From NCBI GenBank assembly GCA_022747635.1, contig JAKTNV010000001.1:39389572-39453571 (forward strand): a stretch of 64,000 nt of DNA, in the 5' to 3' direction. Below are positions 29,999-41,944 of this stretch, piece by piece. Below the pieces are notes generated by a model that had not been told where the DNA came from, did not search any database, and worked only from the letters and a program-made list of their open reading frames with translations. The first letter of the stretch is position 1. Each line of letters starts with the position of its first letter. Source of the DNA: Hetaerina americana (taxonomy: Eukaryota > Arthropoda > Insecta > Odonata > Calopterygidae). A program made the position numbers and the translations under genes.

Positions 29999-32303
29999 AA
30001 ATGTAGTCACAAGTAAGACTATTAGGTATTACATTGTGAAATTATTTAATCATAGGGTAAACAAGTAAACACGATTGATACTCCTCTTGAAAAAATTTTA
30101 CTGGACGACCGAGTTTTGTGTATCTACAAAGTTTTATTTTCAAGATATATTTGCGCTAATTCCTTAAAACCTTACTTAGTCTTTAAACACACATTTTTCT
30201 ATTGTCATTTAATGAAGTAGTAAGTATAAATGAATATAATGATTTTCGTTCAGATAAATATATTTCGAGGCAAGCTGAATGTGGACTAATTTCTAATTCT
30301 AAACAAGAAAATACTCCTGCAAGCCTTGGATTGAGGGCAGTATGAGAGGAACTTTTAATGCTAAATTTAGAAATTAATCTTAAATTGAACGGAATATACA
30401 AATAAGTAGTATTTATAAGTGTGAATTTACAAAGGCGAAATGTAAACAATACCGGCAAAGTGTTAGAGATAACCGCGGAATAATCGGGTTTGGAATTTTT
30501 GTTTAATCGTGCGGTGGAAAGGTACAAACATGGAAATTCTTTTTACGATTCCCTTTAAAAATACTTACTTAACAACATACATTTCATGTGAATTATATTG
30601 ATTAATTTAAGCTAATTGCATTACAATGCCAAACGTAATCTCAGATCGCAACGACCAAAAGTTGGTTGTATGCTTTCTCAAGATCTCAATCCTAAGCCAC
30701 CCAACTACTTGTGTCAAAATGGCTTTAGAATCACAGTAGAATTTTCGTTTGAGAACATTTCTACATTGTGGACAAATTCTAAAGAGTTTGCTAATTTTTA
30801 ACATTCTTTTCCCAAAGCTGTGTAAATGAATGAAATGTGAAAATACAAGAACGCTACTCTATGTGAGAGATAGGATTAGATTTAGTCACTTAGGTACGAC
30901 TTTGAAAGGGATTTTTGCGCAATAAAATCACAGATCTAAGAACCTAAGAAGAATGAAAATAGTCTATTTTATATGCGTCGCAATTTTAAGTTGTGGGAAC
31001 TGTACCACGTACTCTTGGACATTAACTTCAATTCAAAGATTAATACAAACCAACGTAATATTCAATTAACATAGTATCAGCTTATTCCTTACATGTTCCT
31101 AATTGCAGATTTTGAAGCCACGAAGGACGAGAATACCGGTCAGATTTCTCTGATCTTTCGATGGATACATTATATTTATGCGTCTAAAATAGATAAATAC
31201 CCTCATAAGTACATGCGTTGGAAAGGGTTTTTCATTATATTAATAAAAAAGCGCTCTCATTTGAAAAAGGGAGATCCTTCCCTCCTCAAATCCGTTCTTC
31301 CCAAACTATTAGTCTGCCAATTAAGAAATCAAACGGGGAAATCAACCACGGTAAGAGAGTGCTGTGAGGGCATTGGTTGGGATCGCCGGGAGGGAAGTGT
31401 GGGAGGGAGAGGTCGGGCTTGTGAAAGGATAAAAGTAAGGGACGGCTGGAGTAGACAGGGATGACTCCTTCCTCGTAGAGAAGGGATCAGGTGAGTGGTT
31501 GTAGGGAAGGGGAGCAGTGGGCTGGTTGAATGAAGAGAGTGTGTTCGAAACAGCGCAGAATGGTTTTGGGGAGAGCACCCAAGGGGTTTGATAGGGTTAG
31601 ATGGTAAAGGGGAAGAGTGGAGGAACTGGGGAAGAGTCGGCTGGGATCCCAAGGAGATCGTTCCGTAGGAAGTGAAGATGAGGGAGACGGGAAATGGATT
31701 TCAAAAAAGCGAATGGGACCCGTAAGTGGAAGGGAAGAGCTGCAAGGGGGTGAGGGAATGCGATGGCAGAGAATTTGGTAGGAGGGAGAGTGAAGTGAAA
31801 GGGGGAGGAGATAGGGCGGCGTCTGGAGGATGGGGAGATGTGAATGGGGAAGGAAACCGAAGAGTTGTGAGTGAGTAGTCATAATAGAAGCATGTGGATG
31901 GGAACAAAGACAGAAAAGCAAAGGACTTTATTTGGAGAATGTTATGGCCATTGTGCACGATCCTCTGGAGTCGAATCAATGCCCTTAAGGTTGAAAAAAG
32001 TTTGGAGAAAGCGGTGTGGAAGACGGGAACCACTATCTTGCAAAATGAATTTGGTGTTTAAAATAGAATTCCTTAGAATTACTCAGAGGAATATTGGGGT
32101 GGTAAACTTTAAGTTAGGTTAACTGTCCATGCGTTGGTTCAAGGAAAACTGCATAATTTATCACATAGTAATAAACCTTCGAATAGGAAACCTAACCTTG
32201 ATTAAAATGTTAAATTATATTGAAGCCAATGTACAAAAATATGGTAATGCCAAGTCCATCTGGCTGTAATCAATGCAATAGAGAAATATATGCTTATATA
32301 TGC
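29999..32303. other. Unassigned; purine island 31.35-31.87 kb
   Basis: A+T-rich except for a G+A-rich plus-strand island at about 31350-31870, whose long minus-strand frames (107-144 residues, Pro/Ser/Leu-rich) are compositional. An acceptor-like CCTAATTGCAG occurs near 31108, but no convincing donor follows. Confidence 0.45.
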
Positions 32304-32558
32304 TTATATACGCGATCGGACAATATTATTATGATCCCCTATCGTTTGTGGAAAAAATGACATCTTAAATTTACCTGCTCTACTTTTAATCTCTCTAATT
32401 TTTTTAACATTATCTCTCCTTCCGTAGTACAATGGGGGTAATAATACATTTTCAATATCACTGCTAAAGAGACTCCCTTCTAATTCACGCAAGAACTTCA
32501 ATCTGTAGTTTAACCTTCGCTCCGTGATTGACTCCCAATATCGCTGGCCGATGATTAT
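32304..32558 (-). mobile_element. LINE family 2, C-terminal fragment, minus strand
   Basis: The minus-strand frame reads YWESITERRLNYRL, ELEGSLFSSDIENVLLPPL and FKMSFFPQTIGDHNN. The last resembles the conserved SFFPRTIRDWN near the C terminus of many LINE polymerases. It matches the plus-strand fragment at 29.7 kb closely in both DNA and protein; its frame is better kept in the last third. Both ends are truncated and no poly(TAA) tail is seen. Confidence 0.65.
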
Positions 32559-33694
32559 ATAATATTTCATTCTTAAATAAATACCATCAAATATTGTTGA
32601 ATAATTAATGAAATTACGGTAAGGAAGTATTTTAATATTTCCAAATCTCAGTTAATATTTCAAATCAGATTAGATTGATTGAAGAAGGGATATTACGCAA
32701 ATGCATAGAAGAGATATCAAACCTAAACTAAGAGCAGGTCTCCTGTTTGAACAAACAGTCACATTAATTGCTATGTTGGAGTAATATGTACGAATAAAAA
32801 TTAAAATATTATTGGATTTTAAATAATGGATACCATGTTACCATTAAAATAATAATCAAAGAGTGAAAATTCATCTTCGATCTGTAAAAGTTACATTCAT
32901 CTAGTAAAATAGCAAGTTTTTTTTAATTGAACAAAAAGGTTTGAAGTGGCATTAAATGGGATTTAGTATTAGTAACGAATTGGTCAAAATAAAAAGAGTC
33001 AAACTTAGGACGAGGAGTTAGTTAGCGAAGAATAAAGACTTGCTGAGCCCTTAAACTAAATATCAGGTAAAATAAAACTTGTTGAGTTTTCTGTGTTACA
33101 TTGGGGTGATGGTGCAATGATCGAGATATTTTTGTACATTATTTGGAGTTAGGAATGTTCAAAGTAAGCGTGCGTTACGTACCACATTCAAGTCAAATAT
33201 TACTGATCAAAATTCTAATTCGAAGCTGAATGCCACAGGAATATATTCGGGACTACGTCGGTAATTTTTCGAATTGCATAATGCTTGGCTGGAAGAATGT
33301 GAACATTTTTAAATAATTGTACAAAAGAGTACAATTCTTGGCGTATATTTTAACATAAATGCAGCTAATCCAATATTTGGTTCATCACTTAATTTAAATT
33401 TCCGCTGTTAAACTGTTTCAATAATTCTCATTTTCTTCCTAAGTTGAACTGCTGTTTACTATTATTACTGCTCAAACGCTCCTTTGCATTTGATAATTGT
33501 AACCCTTGCTCTTGTTACGTTCGATTAGGAAAGCTTTTTAAAAACGTGAGCTACATAAAAAAATTCAGGTGAATCTTCCATATGTATTGCTATTGATTAT
33601 CACTTTCGTAAACTTTTTTTCCTATCGAAGTTCGTAAAATTATCTGCGAAAAATTATCTGGATAAAATTAAAACTTAAAATTATACTTAGTATT
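32559..33694. other. A+T-rich, nothing recognised
   Basis: No coding or repeat signal. Confidence 0.5.
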
Positions 33695-33992
33695 AGTTTT
33701 TACGGGAGGCGCCCGACAGCTATGGTCATTGGCACCATTAGGAATGGTTGGGAAATGAAGGGTGGAGAGAATCCCGACGTCGGCCTCAGCCTACTCTTGT
33801 CGAAAGGCGCCAAGGGGTCCGCAGTTTAACGTCCCATCCGACGGACGTCGAACTCACTCAAAGTGCTCTCCACAAAGCACCTCAAGTAGGGATCGGGATA
33901 CCGCTGAAAACTATTTGTCGTCTCCAGGATTTGAATCCGGGCCCTCTCGGTGGGAAGCCTGCACGTTAACCACCGCACCATCTTGATCCCCC
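33695..33992 (-). mobile_element. tRNA-derived SINE, family B
   Basis: On the minus strand the head has GCGGTGGTTAACGTGCAGGC (A-box region) and GGATTCAAATCC (B box, 33938-33927). A body of about 200 bp follows, including GATGGGACGTTAAACTGCGG. The sequence is more G+C- and CpG-rich than its flanks. Only one copy is in the window, so the family status and exact ends are inferred from the Pol III promoter and tRNA-like head. A spurious 107-residue minus frame covers part of it. Confidence 0.7.
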
Positions 33993-36344
33993 AAATAATA
34001 TTTGGTCCTCCAAATTGAGGAATGATTTGATACACAGTACAACATGTTTTATAGTAGGTCCTATCAGTGACTACTGCTCGTAGCATATGACATAATTTTA
34101 GGTGTATTAGAGGAAGCTCTAGAAGACTCAAAAGGCCGTAATATGTCAAGAGTGGGAGTCATTATTAAAAATAATAGCATAACTTCATTTGGTGTGTATA
34201 TTTTCAATGAAGTGAAATTTCGTAAATTTATCACTGAAAGTGTGGGACTGGAAAATAGCGGCTACACGGTTCACTTCATGCCAATTTTATCGTCATGGAT
34301 TAATATACTGTTCAGCATTTCGTTTACTTCTGCCATTCATTTTATAATTAGTGCAATCATTCAATACCTTTGTGCCTTTCAGACGGCAGACTGGGGATAA
34401 GAGGTTATGTAGTACTCGACCCTTCAGTACTTTGCTCAAGGAAATGAAATACGACCACTTTATTGAAAAGCTTCATGCTCAATCATAATAAAAATCTTAG
34501 AAAAAGGGACAAAAAGATAAAGCTGGAAGTCTGCTATTTACGGCAGAGATAAGAAAGGTGGATTTGTGTATACTCCAGTTGATCTTCTGTGTGTATTACG
34601 AATACATGTGAAAACAGCATAGCGGTTCTTTCATAACTATCGATATTTGAGAAAAATATAATGCTATAGGAGTAAACTATTCTAAGCTAGCGGATGATAT
34701 CTGTTTACTGGCCATTAATTTGCCAGTATAGCCTCTAGGTCATTTTCTCAGAAGTGCTTTCATAATATGCCTAAGTAATGCTATTTAGCTGGTTACCCTC
34801 ATAATGCAGAGTAACCTGCCGGAGCGAAACTTCTTTTACCTAAACTGCGGATATACTTGCTTTTACGGGGGGAACCTGTGTGCACAAACACTCTAGAGAA
34901 CTTCTATAATGGTCTTGCGGCTATTTCACACCTTTTAAACACCTTGCTCTCCCTTTAAAAAATACGAAGGGGGTAATTGTGCCTTTGTATTTGCCGTTCG
35001 GCTGGCAGTAAAGGTCTCTCACAATCTACGGCTCCTCCACCACTAACCGGCACCTATGCGTTGAGTTCATTTCTCTTTCACACGCAAAATGTACTGACCA
35101 CTATAATCTATAGGGCTAATCAAACGAATGGGGAAAACTCAATTAGCAGTACATTTTAAAATGTGTTATTAAGGTGACGGTAGTTTTACTGTGGCGTAGG
35201 ATATCTAGGAATGGCGTCAAATAGAGAGTTGTTAGCGAATGGACAGGCATTACATAGATGAAATGACTGTTATTACGTAGGTGTCACTTCTCTCTCTATC
35301 CCTATCCAGTTTATATCCTGAGAGCAAGTCTTCCAAGGAGCGGGAAGAGGCAGGGGTAAGGAGGACCTCTCACATCTACCCCCGCCAACATGACGATCGC
35401 CTCTCGGGATCAGAGGTCTGTGTGTGCACAAGAAGTGAGAGTTGAGGTGGGGGGGGATGAGGGGACGAGACGTGCGATGATTCGCACAAGTGTGGATGGG
35501 GATCGGGGGGTTTGGGGGTTAAGGGATCTTTAGGGGCGATGGAGCGGGAAGCTGTAAGGGAAACCTTAGTGGTGGTATGGGAGCAAGGAGACGGGGGTTG
35601 CGAGGAAAAAAAAGAGAGGAGTAGGGGAAAATGGGAGAATTCTAGGAAGGGAACGAGGTCTCAAAAGGGGTGCGTTACGCGTATAGAGGGAAGGAAAATA
35701 TTTCGGCGTATAGAGGGAAGGAAAATATTTCGGCGTGTTTGGAATTCAAAATAGTCCACCATTGCCACTTGAACTTGGGGCGTGATCGCCCTAAGGTCCG
35801 AAGCCCGCTCTTCCACGGATTCTTCCTCCTCGACCCTTTCAACCCCCTCCCATTGATAAGTACTCTGGGGGTCCCTTCACTGCTTTCTCCATTCTATTTC
35901 TCTCTCTCTATCTCGCCGTGATGGCAAGGCGTGAAAATGGAACCGCTGCTTACAAATCCTTTTCCCAGGCTTAACTAGTGTTTTGCTTCGTCTGTTGACG
36001 TGTCCCCGCTCCAGACCCATTCCAGTGCATTCCTGGCTAGAATTGCTATGAATTCCCGCGCGAATATTTCCCTTGCCATGATTTTTGGAATAGTTTCAGG
36101 TTAAACTTTGTGAAATATTCCGTGCTAAAATAAACGATTGTTTTCTAATTATGAGCATCATAACCAAGTCAAATCCGACCATTTTGCGAAAAGTCACTGC
36201 CGTTTTTGATAACATCAGGAATCTATCGGAATCATAGCCATTTATTAAATTGTGCTGTTATAACTACAGCTCTCATTTAAAGAGTATAATGAGTAATATC
36301 AATTAGAAACGGTTCGAAAAGATACATTTTTGCGGGTTATATCT
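33993..36344. other. Unassigned; purine-rich 35.38-35.66 kb
   Basis: A+T-rich DNA followed by a G+A-rich stretch. A 27-bp tandem duplication lies within it (separate entry). No gene seen. Confidence 0.45.
35681..35734 (+). repeat. 27-bp unit duplicated in tandem
   Basis: Two identical units of 27 bp beginning GTATAGAGGGAAGGAAAATA and ending TTTCGGC (35681-35707, 35708-35734). The length is a multiple of three, so the local plus frame repeats RIEGRKIFR. Confidence 0.95.
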
Positions 36345-36484
36345 ATGCTTTAATGTAGGTTTTCTTACGGTGGGTCATAAATTCACCGTCGGAACCCCTA
36401 TGCGTCCTACGTAAAGGGGTTAAGTGAAAGAATGAACAATATAGCTTCAATCTCACCCCAATAAAACCGTATTATTATTATTAC
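36345..36484 (+). repeat. Possible retroelement 3' end with (TTA)n tail
   Basis: A local inverted repeat CGGTGGGTCATAAATTCACCG is followed by a G+C-richer body and ends CAATAAAACCGTATTATTATTA, a polyadenylation-like AATAAA and a TTA tail like those of LINE/SINE 3' ends. No second copy is in the window, so this is tentative. Confidence 0.3.
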
Positions 36485-39400
36485 AATACCCATTTATCAT
36501 ATATTTAATTTCTTCTGTTGCTGCGGCATTTACTCGTTCTGATCGAACTGACGCCATCGATTCGGAGTGAAAAACGTAAAAGAGGATATTTTTAACCAGT
36601 CTCATTCTATTCTTACCCTTTTCTCAGCACCTCGTACTTTTATTTCCTGCGTCGCCACACGAACGGTACAATCACCGCGGAAACCGAGCACAAACCTCCT
36701 CTCTTCACACCACCACCTCTTTCTCTCTCTTGTCCTCTTTTCTTTAAGGGATCGGAGTCAAAAGTCCCTTTTTAAGCGTCTCTCTCAATCACATGCTCTT
36801 CCGCTTGGCCAGAGCCCGACCCTCCCCATCCTCTGCCCCATCCCATCCCTCCTGGGCACATGATAGCCCCAGCGACTCGGCAAGGGGCGCCGGGTCGGAC
36901 AGCGTGTGTTGCCCCTGGGAAACGAAAAAGAGAGCGGCTGGGAAAAAAAAGTCCCCGTCGACATTCTCTTTCGTCCTTCGGGAGGGATGTGGGTGTAATA
37001 GAACGTCGGGAGAGGGCGAGTTGGGGAAAAGGGCGAAGGGTGAAAAGGGAGTAGAGAGAGAGGGAGAGAAAGAGGTGGGAGGTCATGAAAGGATGAGGTC
37101 GAGAAGGAAAGGGGAGAGGGGGGTGTGGGGTGAGGGTTGAGGGGGAGGGATGTAGGGGGTTGGGAAGAGAACGCGGCGGGACACAGCAATCGGTCGATAA
37201 GTGGAATGAGAGGGGGAGCGAGTATAACACGGGGGGCAGGCGAGCGACTTGGGGAAAAAATGGCGAGGATGGGGCGGACGGAGAGCGAAGAGGACGAGCA
37301 TGGTGAAAAATCCGAAAGGCGGCCGCGAGGGAGGAGAAGGTGGAAAAGGCGGAATGCCGATATTTGTCGGCGGGGATGAGGGGGTTGTCCGAGGGATGGT
37401 GTGGCGGGCAGACTAGCGAAAGAGTTGGTTGGGTAGTCGTGATCCCAGTGGCAATAGTGTAAATAATACTCGCGACCCTTGCCGTTTTTACAGCGGCGGG
37501 ACGTGGCCCGTGATTGTATGGGCACACTGAATTTGCGGGTGGCACCCTGGCCGAATTTGGAGAGGTCTTTCCACTCAAACAGCGTTACTCTTTGTCGAAG
37601 GCGTAATCTCCGTCAACATTGTCATCATCGAAGCCCATGGTTTTTCGGATCCTCTCTCTCTCTGGGTGCGTCGTCCTGCGCGTGCTTCTTGCAAATTAAC
37701 CGCTGCAATTAGTTGATGGATTTGCAGTGACACCGAATCCTGGTCGGGATTAAGTGCTTTTTTCGCCCGGGAACCACTCGAATTACACATTCATATTCGT
37801 AATGGAACTTCAAAAAGTTCCGGAAATCGCTATTCAAATCGGTGTTGGTGTGGGAAATTACGAGTGGGTTAGGTAGCATATAAAGTGAAATGAATTGAAG
37901 AAGGGAAGAATCGGAAGAGATGTAGCCATGATAGAGAAATAAAAGAGAAATGACCAAATTGTATAGAGCAAGAATGAGTTAAAAGTAAATAACATTCAGT
38001 GGTGAGTCTGTGAGTGGGGGTGGAGGGAAGAAACAGCTATGAGGCTAAATAATAGGAGAAATTGAGACTAATGGACTGGATCAGGAGAGATAAACGGGCC
38101 AGGATTATCCGACCTCCAGGGTATCACCAGCGGATCGTTTCTAATCTTATCAAAGTTTCTCGTGAAGTGTAGGAGGAGTGATTTAGTTTGTTTGGGTAAA
38201 TTGGAGACGAAGAGTGCATAGATTATTTAACTAGTAGCCAACTGGTTATGGACATAGGTAATAGTATTCTTGTTGATTTAAATTCACAATCTGTCACTTT
38301 CATCTATTTAGTCAATGCTGACAGTTTATTTAAGAATTCCCAATAATTCCCGAAAACATTGAACCAAGAGGATACCGTAATTTGGTGAAAAGTGTTGTAG
38401 GAATTGGAAACCCCTATGAAATAGTCAGTTTTTCAATCAAAATGTATGCTAAAATACATTGCAAAGATGCAGTAGTGGTTTCAAATCGATTAATACAGGT
38501 ATATTATAATTATATGCTTAATATATTATACCTATATTTGATTTTCAAGGCAGGCCTGGTGGACTTAACTAATTTGAGGTTACTTAGCCCAATGAAAAAA
38601 GGCTTAAACGTATTTTAATAAAGTTCGATCTGGAATTTATGTGTTTCATTGCGAGTGTTAGTTTTGACGCGGTGATGTCCTGAGGTGCAAACACAATAAC
38701 AATTAATTTGGTAATATCTGCTTAGGCAACAGTGTTGTATTACTTTACTTGTAAATGAGAATGATTGATAAGATCTGCGCAGTTTTTTACTGTTCTGTAA
38801 CGTAATTCATAAGAATTAAAATACAGAAATTTACTTTATAAAAATCATTGCAACTTGCACACAAAATCAAGCTCTAAACTGCTCAACCGCGGAATGTAAT
38901 TCTTGAGTAGATTCCTCTTATTAATTGGAATGTTAGTGTGGGATGGAGACGAAAATGCAATTGGCAGACATAGTCCATTACTGAGTAAAATGAGTAGTTC
39001 CAACAAGGGTCCTTGAGCCTCAATTTCGCCCACGAAATATCGCCAAGATCGTGTGCCCGCACGCAGGTCTCGACGTAAACACTCAAGCAGTCGCACGTGC
39101 GACGCGAACAGTCCCCCGCCGTTTTCACGTCCGTCGCCCTAACCCACCCCTTCCCATTCTTGAATTTCTCTACCCTCTTGTCCTTTTTTCTCTTTTGGAG
39201 CCGCTCCCTCGAGACCAGGCGACGCAATCGAAAGACACCGGAGCGGAAGAGGCACGCGTGAACGTGGGAGCCTGCAGCTGGATGGGAGGAGGACGAGAAG
39301 ATAAGGAATGGGAGGAGTCAATGAAGGGAGGTAGAGAGAGGGGAGAGAGAGCCGAGGGACGAGCGAAGTCGGGGAATAGTTGCACAGTACGTGAGCCCGC

Positions 39401-41766
39401 GGCGTAAAGTCTTATGAGGGAGGCGTTGGGAGAGGGGTGGGGTGAGGAGTGACTGAGGGATGAATCGGGAATGCGGGAGGAAAGGGCGAGAGGCTCTCGG
39501 GAGGGGATGAGCGAAGGGAAGTGCGGAGTGGGGGTAGGATTAGGCTTTGCTGAAAAGGGGAAGGGGAGAAGCGGTGAGACGGGGGAAGAGTGATTGGGGC
39601 GGTTTCGGAATCGGACCAGAGGAAAACAATAAACGGAGAATGCGGTCGGCTGGTGGAAAGCGGCGACAAGGGAAGGGAGTTGTGGGTGGGGGAATCGGGT
39701 GAGGAGAAAAGATCTGTGTCTGCAGAGGTGGGTAGGTGGCATTTTTTCCGAATGAAATGGAGACCAATTTGTCAACCCTAATGTTTCTGTGGTGTAGATG
39801 AATCTGGAGCCATCGGCATTGGCGGTATTCCAGAACTCACGACTTTTTCAGCAACTGCAGCCTAGAAGTATGTACGAGTAAGGTTTATTTGCTACCATCC
39901 TTTTACACGTTGTTAACCATACTTATGGTTCCGATTTTATAATGGTTTATATATTCTCTGCTTAAGTTTGTAGACACATGTGTCCCGCAATAATCTTACT
40001 AGCCTGAGAAATTTTTCTTGTTTACTTTTTATCACGGTAAAAACTACAGATATTTACTAAGTAACTGGATATCATTGCGTGTAATTGAATAAAAAATAAA
40101 GGGAACAGCGATTTTGTTTTCCTCATTGGAAAGGCTTAAAAATGTTTCGTCACTTGTAATTCTTAGTTATCATGATCATGGAAGGAACATGAGTGGGGAG
40201 CTTTGGGATATGGTCGCAATTAATAAATTTTCATTGAAACAGCTTACCTAGTTGGAAAAATTTTTCTAAGGGTTGGATTTTCATGATATTTGCTTGGGCA
40301 TGACGTTGAAATATCTGGTCAATTTGCCATTGCCAGTGGTGCAGGTATCACCGGTTTAAAATTTATCTTATGCTTTATTGTTATATGTGTATAGACACAA
40401 TGTTTATTTTCATTTGCTATATACATTGCCAACCTAATCATTTTTTTCTCCTCTGAATCTTTTCTTTCTATATGAAGGGTGAAATGGCTACTAATTGAAG
40501 TTTAGGTACATAGATTTTTCAGGAGTTGGAAATAAGAATTTTATCTTATCCTCAATTTTGAATATGTCCATTCTCATGGCGAAATATACATTACTGAATT
40601 ACATTAACACTAAGTGGGCAGAAACCTGATTGCCGTCTATTAGCACTTTACACAGTATGTAAGTAATGCAGGCGACTCTTATATTAAGTGCCAGGATTGA
40701 CACAAAGTAGTCGATTACAATTTGAAATCATCTAAAAATAAAAGGAATTAAAGTATGAATTGGAAACTTAAATACTTCCCAATTACACTGAAATTAACAA
40801 AAACATTTCGCATGAGGCTCTAAACTGGAAGAACTTCTTACATTTAGCGTGTGCTAGTGGTGGTTGCGAATGAAAAGACGAGAACAACAATTAAGAACTT
40901 GTAATTGCCATCGCCCTGGCCGAGTTTTCGTGTTTTCGGTAGCTATCCATTAGTGTTGCATACTTTTCTGAATTTTAGGAATTGATGACTTGGTGATTCG
41001 TACGAGTCGGTAGTGATGTTGAAGAGAACCACGTACTGTAATGAAAGCCCTATTTAAAAAGGATGGTTTACATGCATGAAGTTTTATACCATGAGATAAA
41101 GCTTAAATCAAGTATCATTTTCTTTGACAATCATTTTTATTGCAATCACTGGAGATTGTGATGTAGAGATTAAGAATTTTTTGTTTTTATCAAAAAATGA
41201 AATGTATAGGCGATAAGTATTACCCATATTCATTATTTTAAAAATAACCGTCTTAAAAATCTCTTTCAAGGTTCTAACTTAATTAATTACCTCAAATAAA
41301 AAAATAATAAAGTTTTAAAAAACAATGATTATTTTATTCATTTGAAAAACGAGGAAAATCTCTGTTTAGTTAGGAATTATATTCGTTTATTCCAACGCTG
41401 AGCAGGATTTACACGCAGTGAATCCATTAAACTTAAACTAAGGTTTCGAAAATAAGATTCTGAGGAAATTTCATTCGATTTTATTTATAACTCATATCCA
41501 TCAACCAAATTTCAGAATCAATGCTTATCGAGAGCATTACCTAGCATGAAAAAGATTAGTCATAACGGCTGGCAACTAACAACGCGTTGTAGAGCTTGAG
41601 ATTCCCATGAAAGAATCAACCGTGAACTGAACATCTGTTGCTAAAAAGATCTTTTGGGACTGCTATGTGGAAGAGTTCTATGACACTTTCATTTAGTTTA
41701 TTATCTACGCTTTCATCTAATTTGCCTCTTTTTCCCGCCATTCGGCAGTCTCCCTCCTCCTCTCAC
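36485..41766. other. Unassigned; biased islands at 36.6-37.4 and 39.1-39.8 kb
   Basis: About 36600-36850 is C+T-rich and about 36960-37440 G+A-rich. About 39110-39200 is C+T-rich and about 39240-39760 G+A-rich. The polarity switches are abrupt, and frames of up to 268 residues are composition-driven on both strands. The rest is A+T-rich. Confidence 0.45.
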
Positions 41767-41944
41767 CTTCCACAAAATCTCCCACTCCTCCCAGTTACCC
41801 CTGAAATTCCCACTGTCAATCCAGTCATCAATCTTCTCTTGCCTTCTGGAGAACCCTTCTTTCAAAAACTCAGTGTTTCTCATAAATTCCATCAAATCCT
41901 CGCTTGGTTGGAGAGGAATTACCTTTGCCAGTCCAGTTGGTAGT
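41767..41944 (-). CDS. Possible exon of unknown protein, minus strand
   Basis: The minus strand is open without stops from an AG at 41946-41945 to a good donor AAG|GTGAGA at 41767/41766. It encodes residues such as LQPSEDLMEFMRNTEFLKEG and SRRQEKIDDWIDSGNF, then EEWEILWK. The charged, non-repetitive composition looks more protein-like than other frames here. The acceptor has a poor pyrimidine tract and I recognise no domain. It could be a host exon, a decayed transposon fragment or chance. Confidence 0.25.

Noticed and set aside
32281..32310. Short tandem ATATATGCTT repeat as a satellite
   Set aside because: Only about two and a half units; best seen as a minor slippage product.
36772..37578. 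A 268-residue minus-strand open frame
   Set aside because: It lies in a G+A-biased island where another minus frame and several plus frames are also open. The product is Pro/Ser/Arg-rich with no domain.
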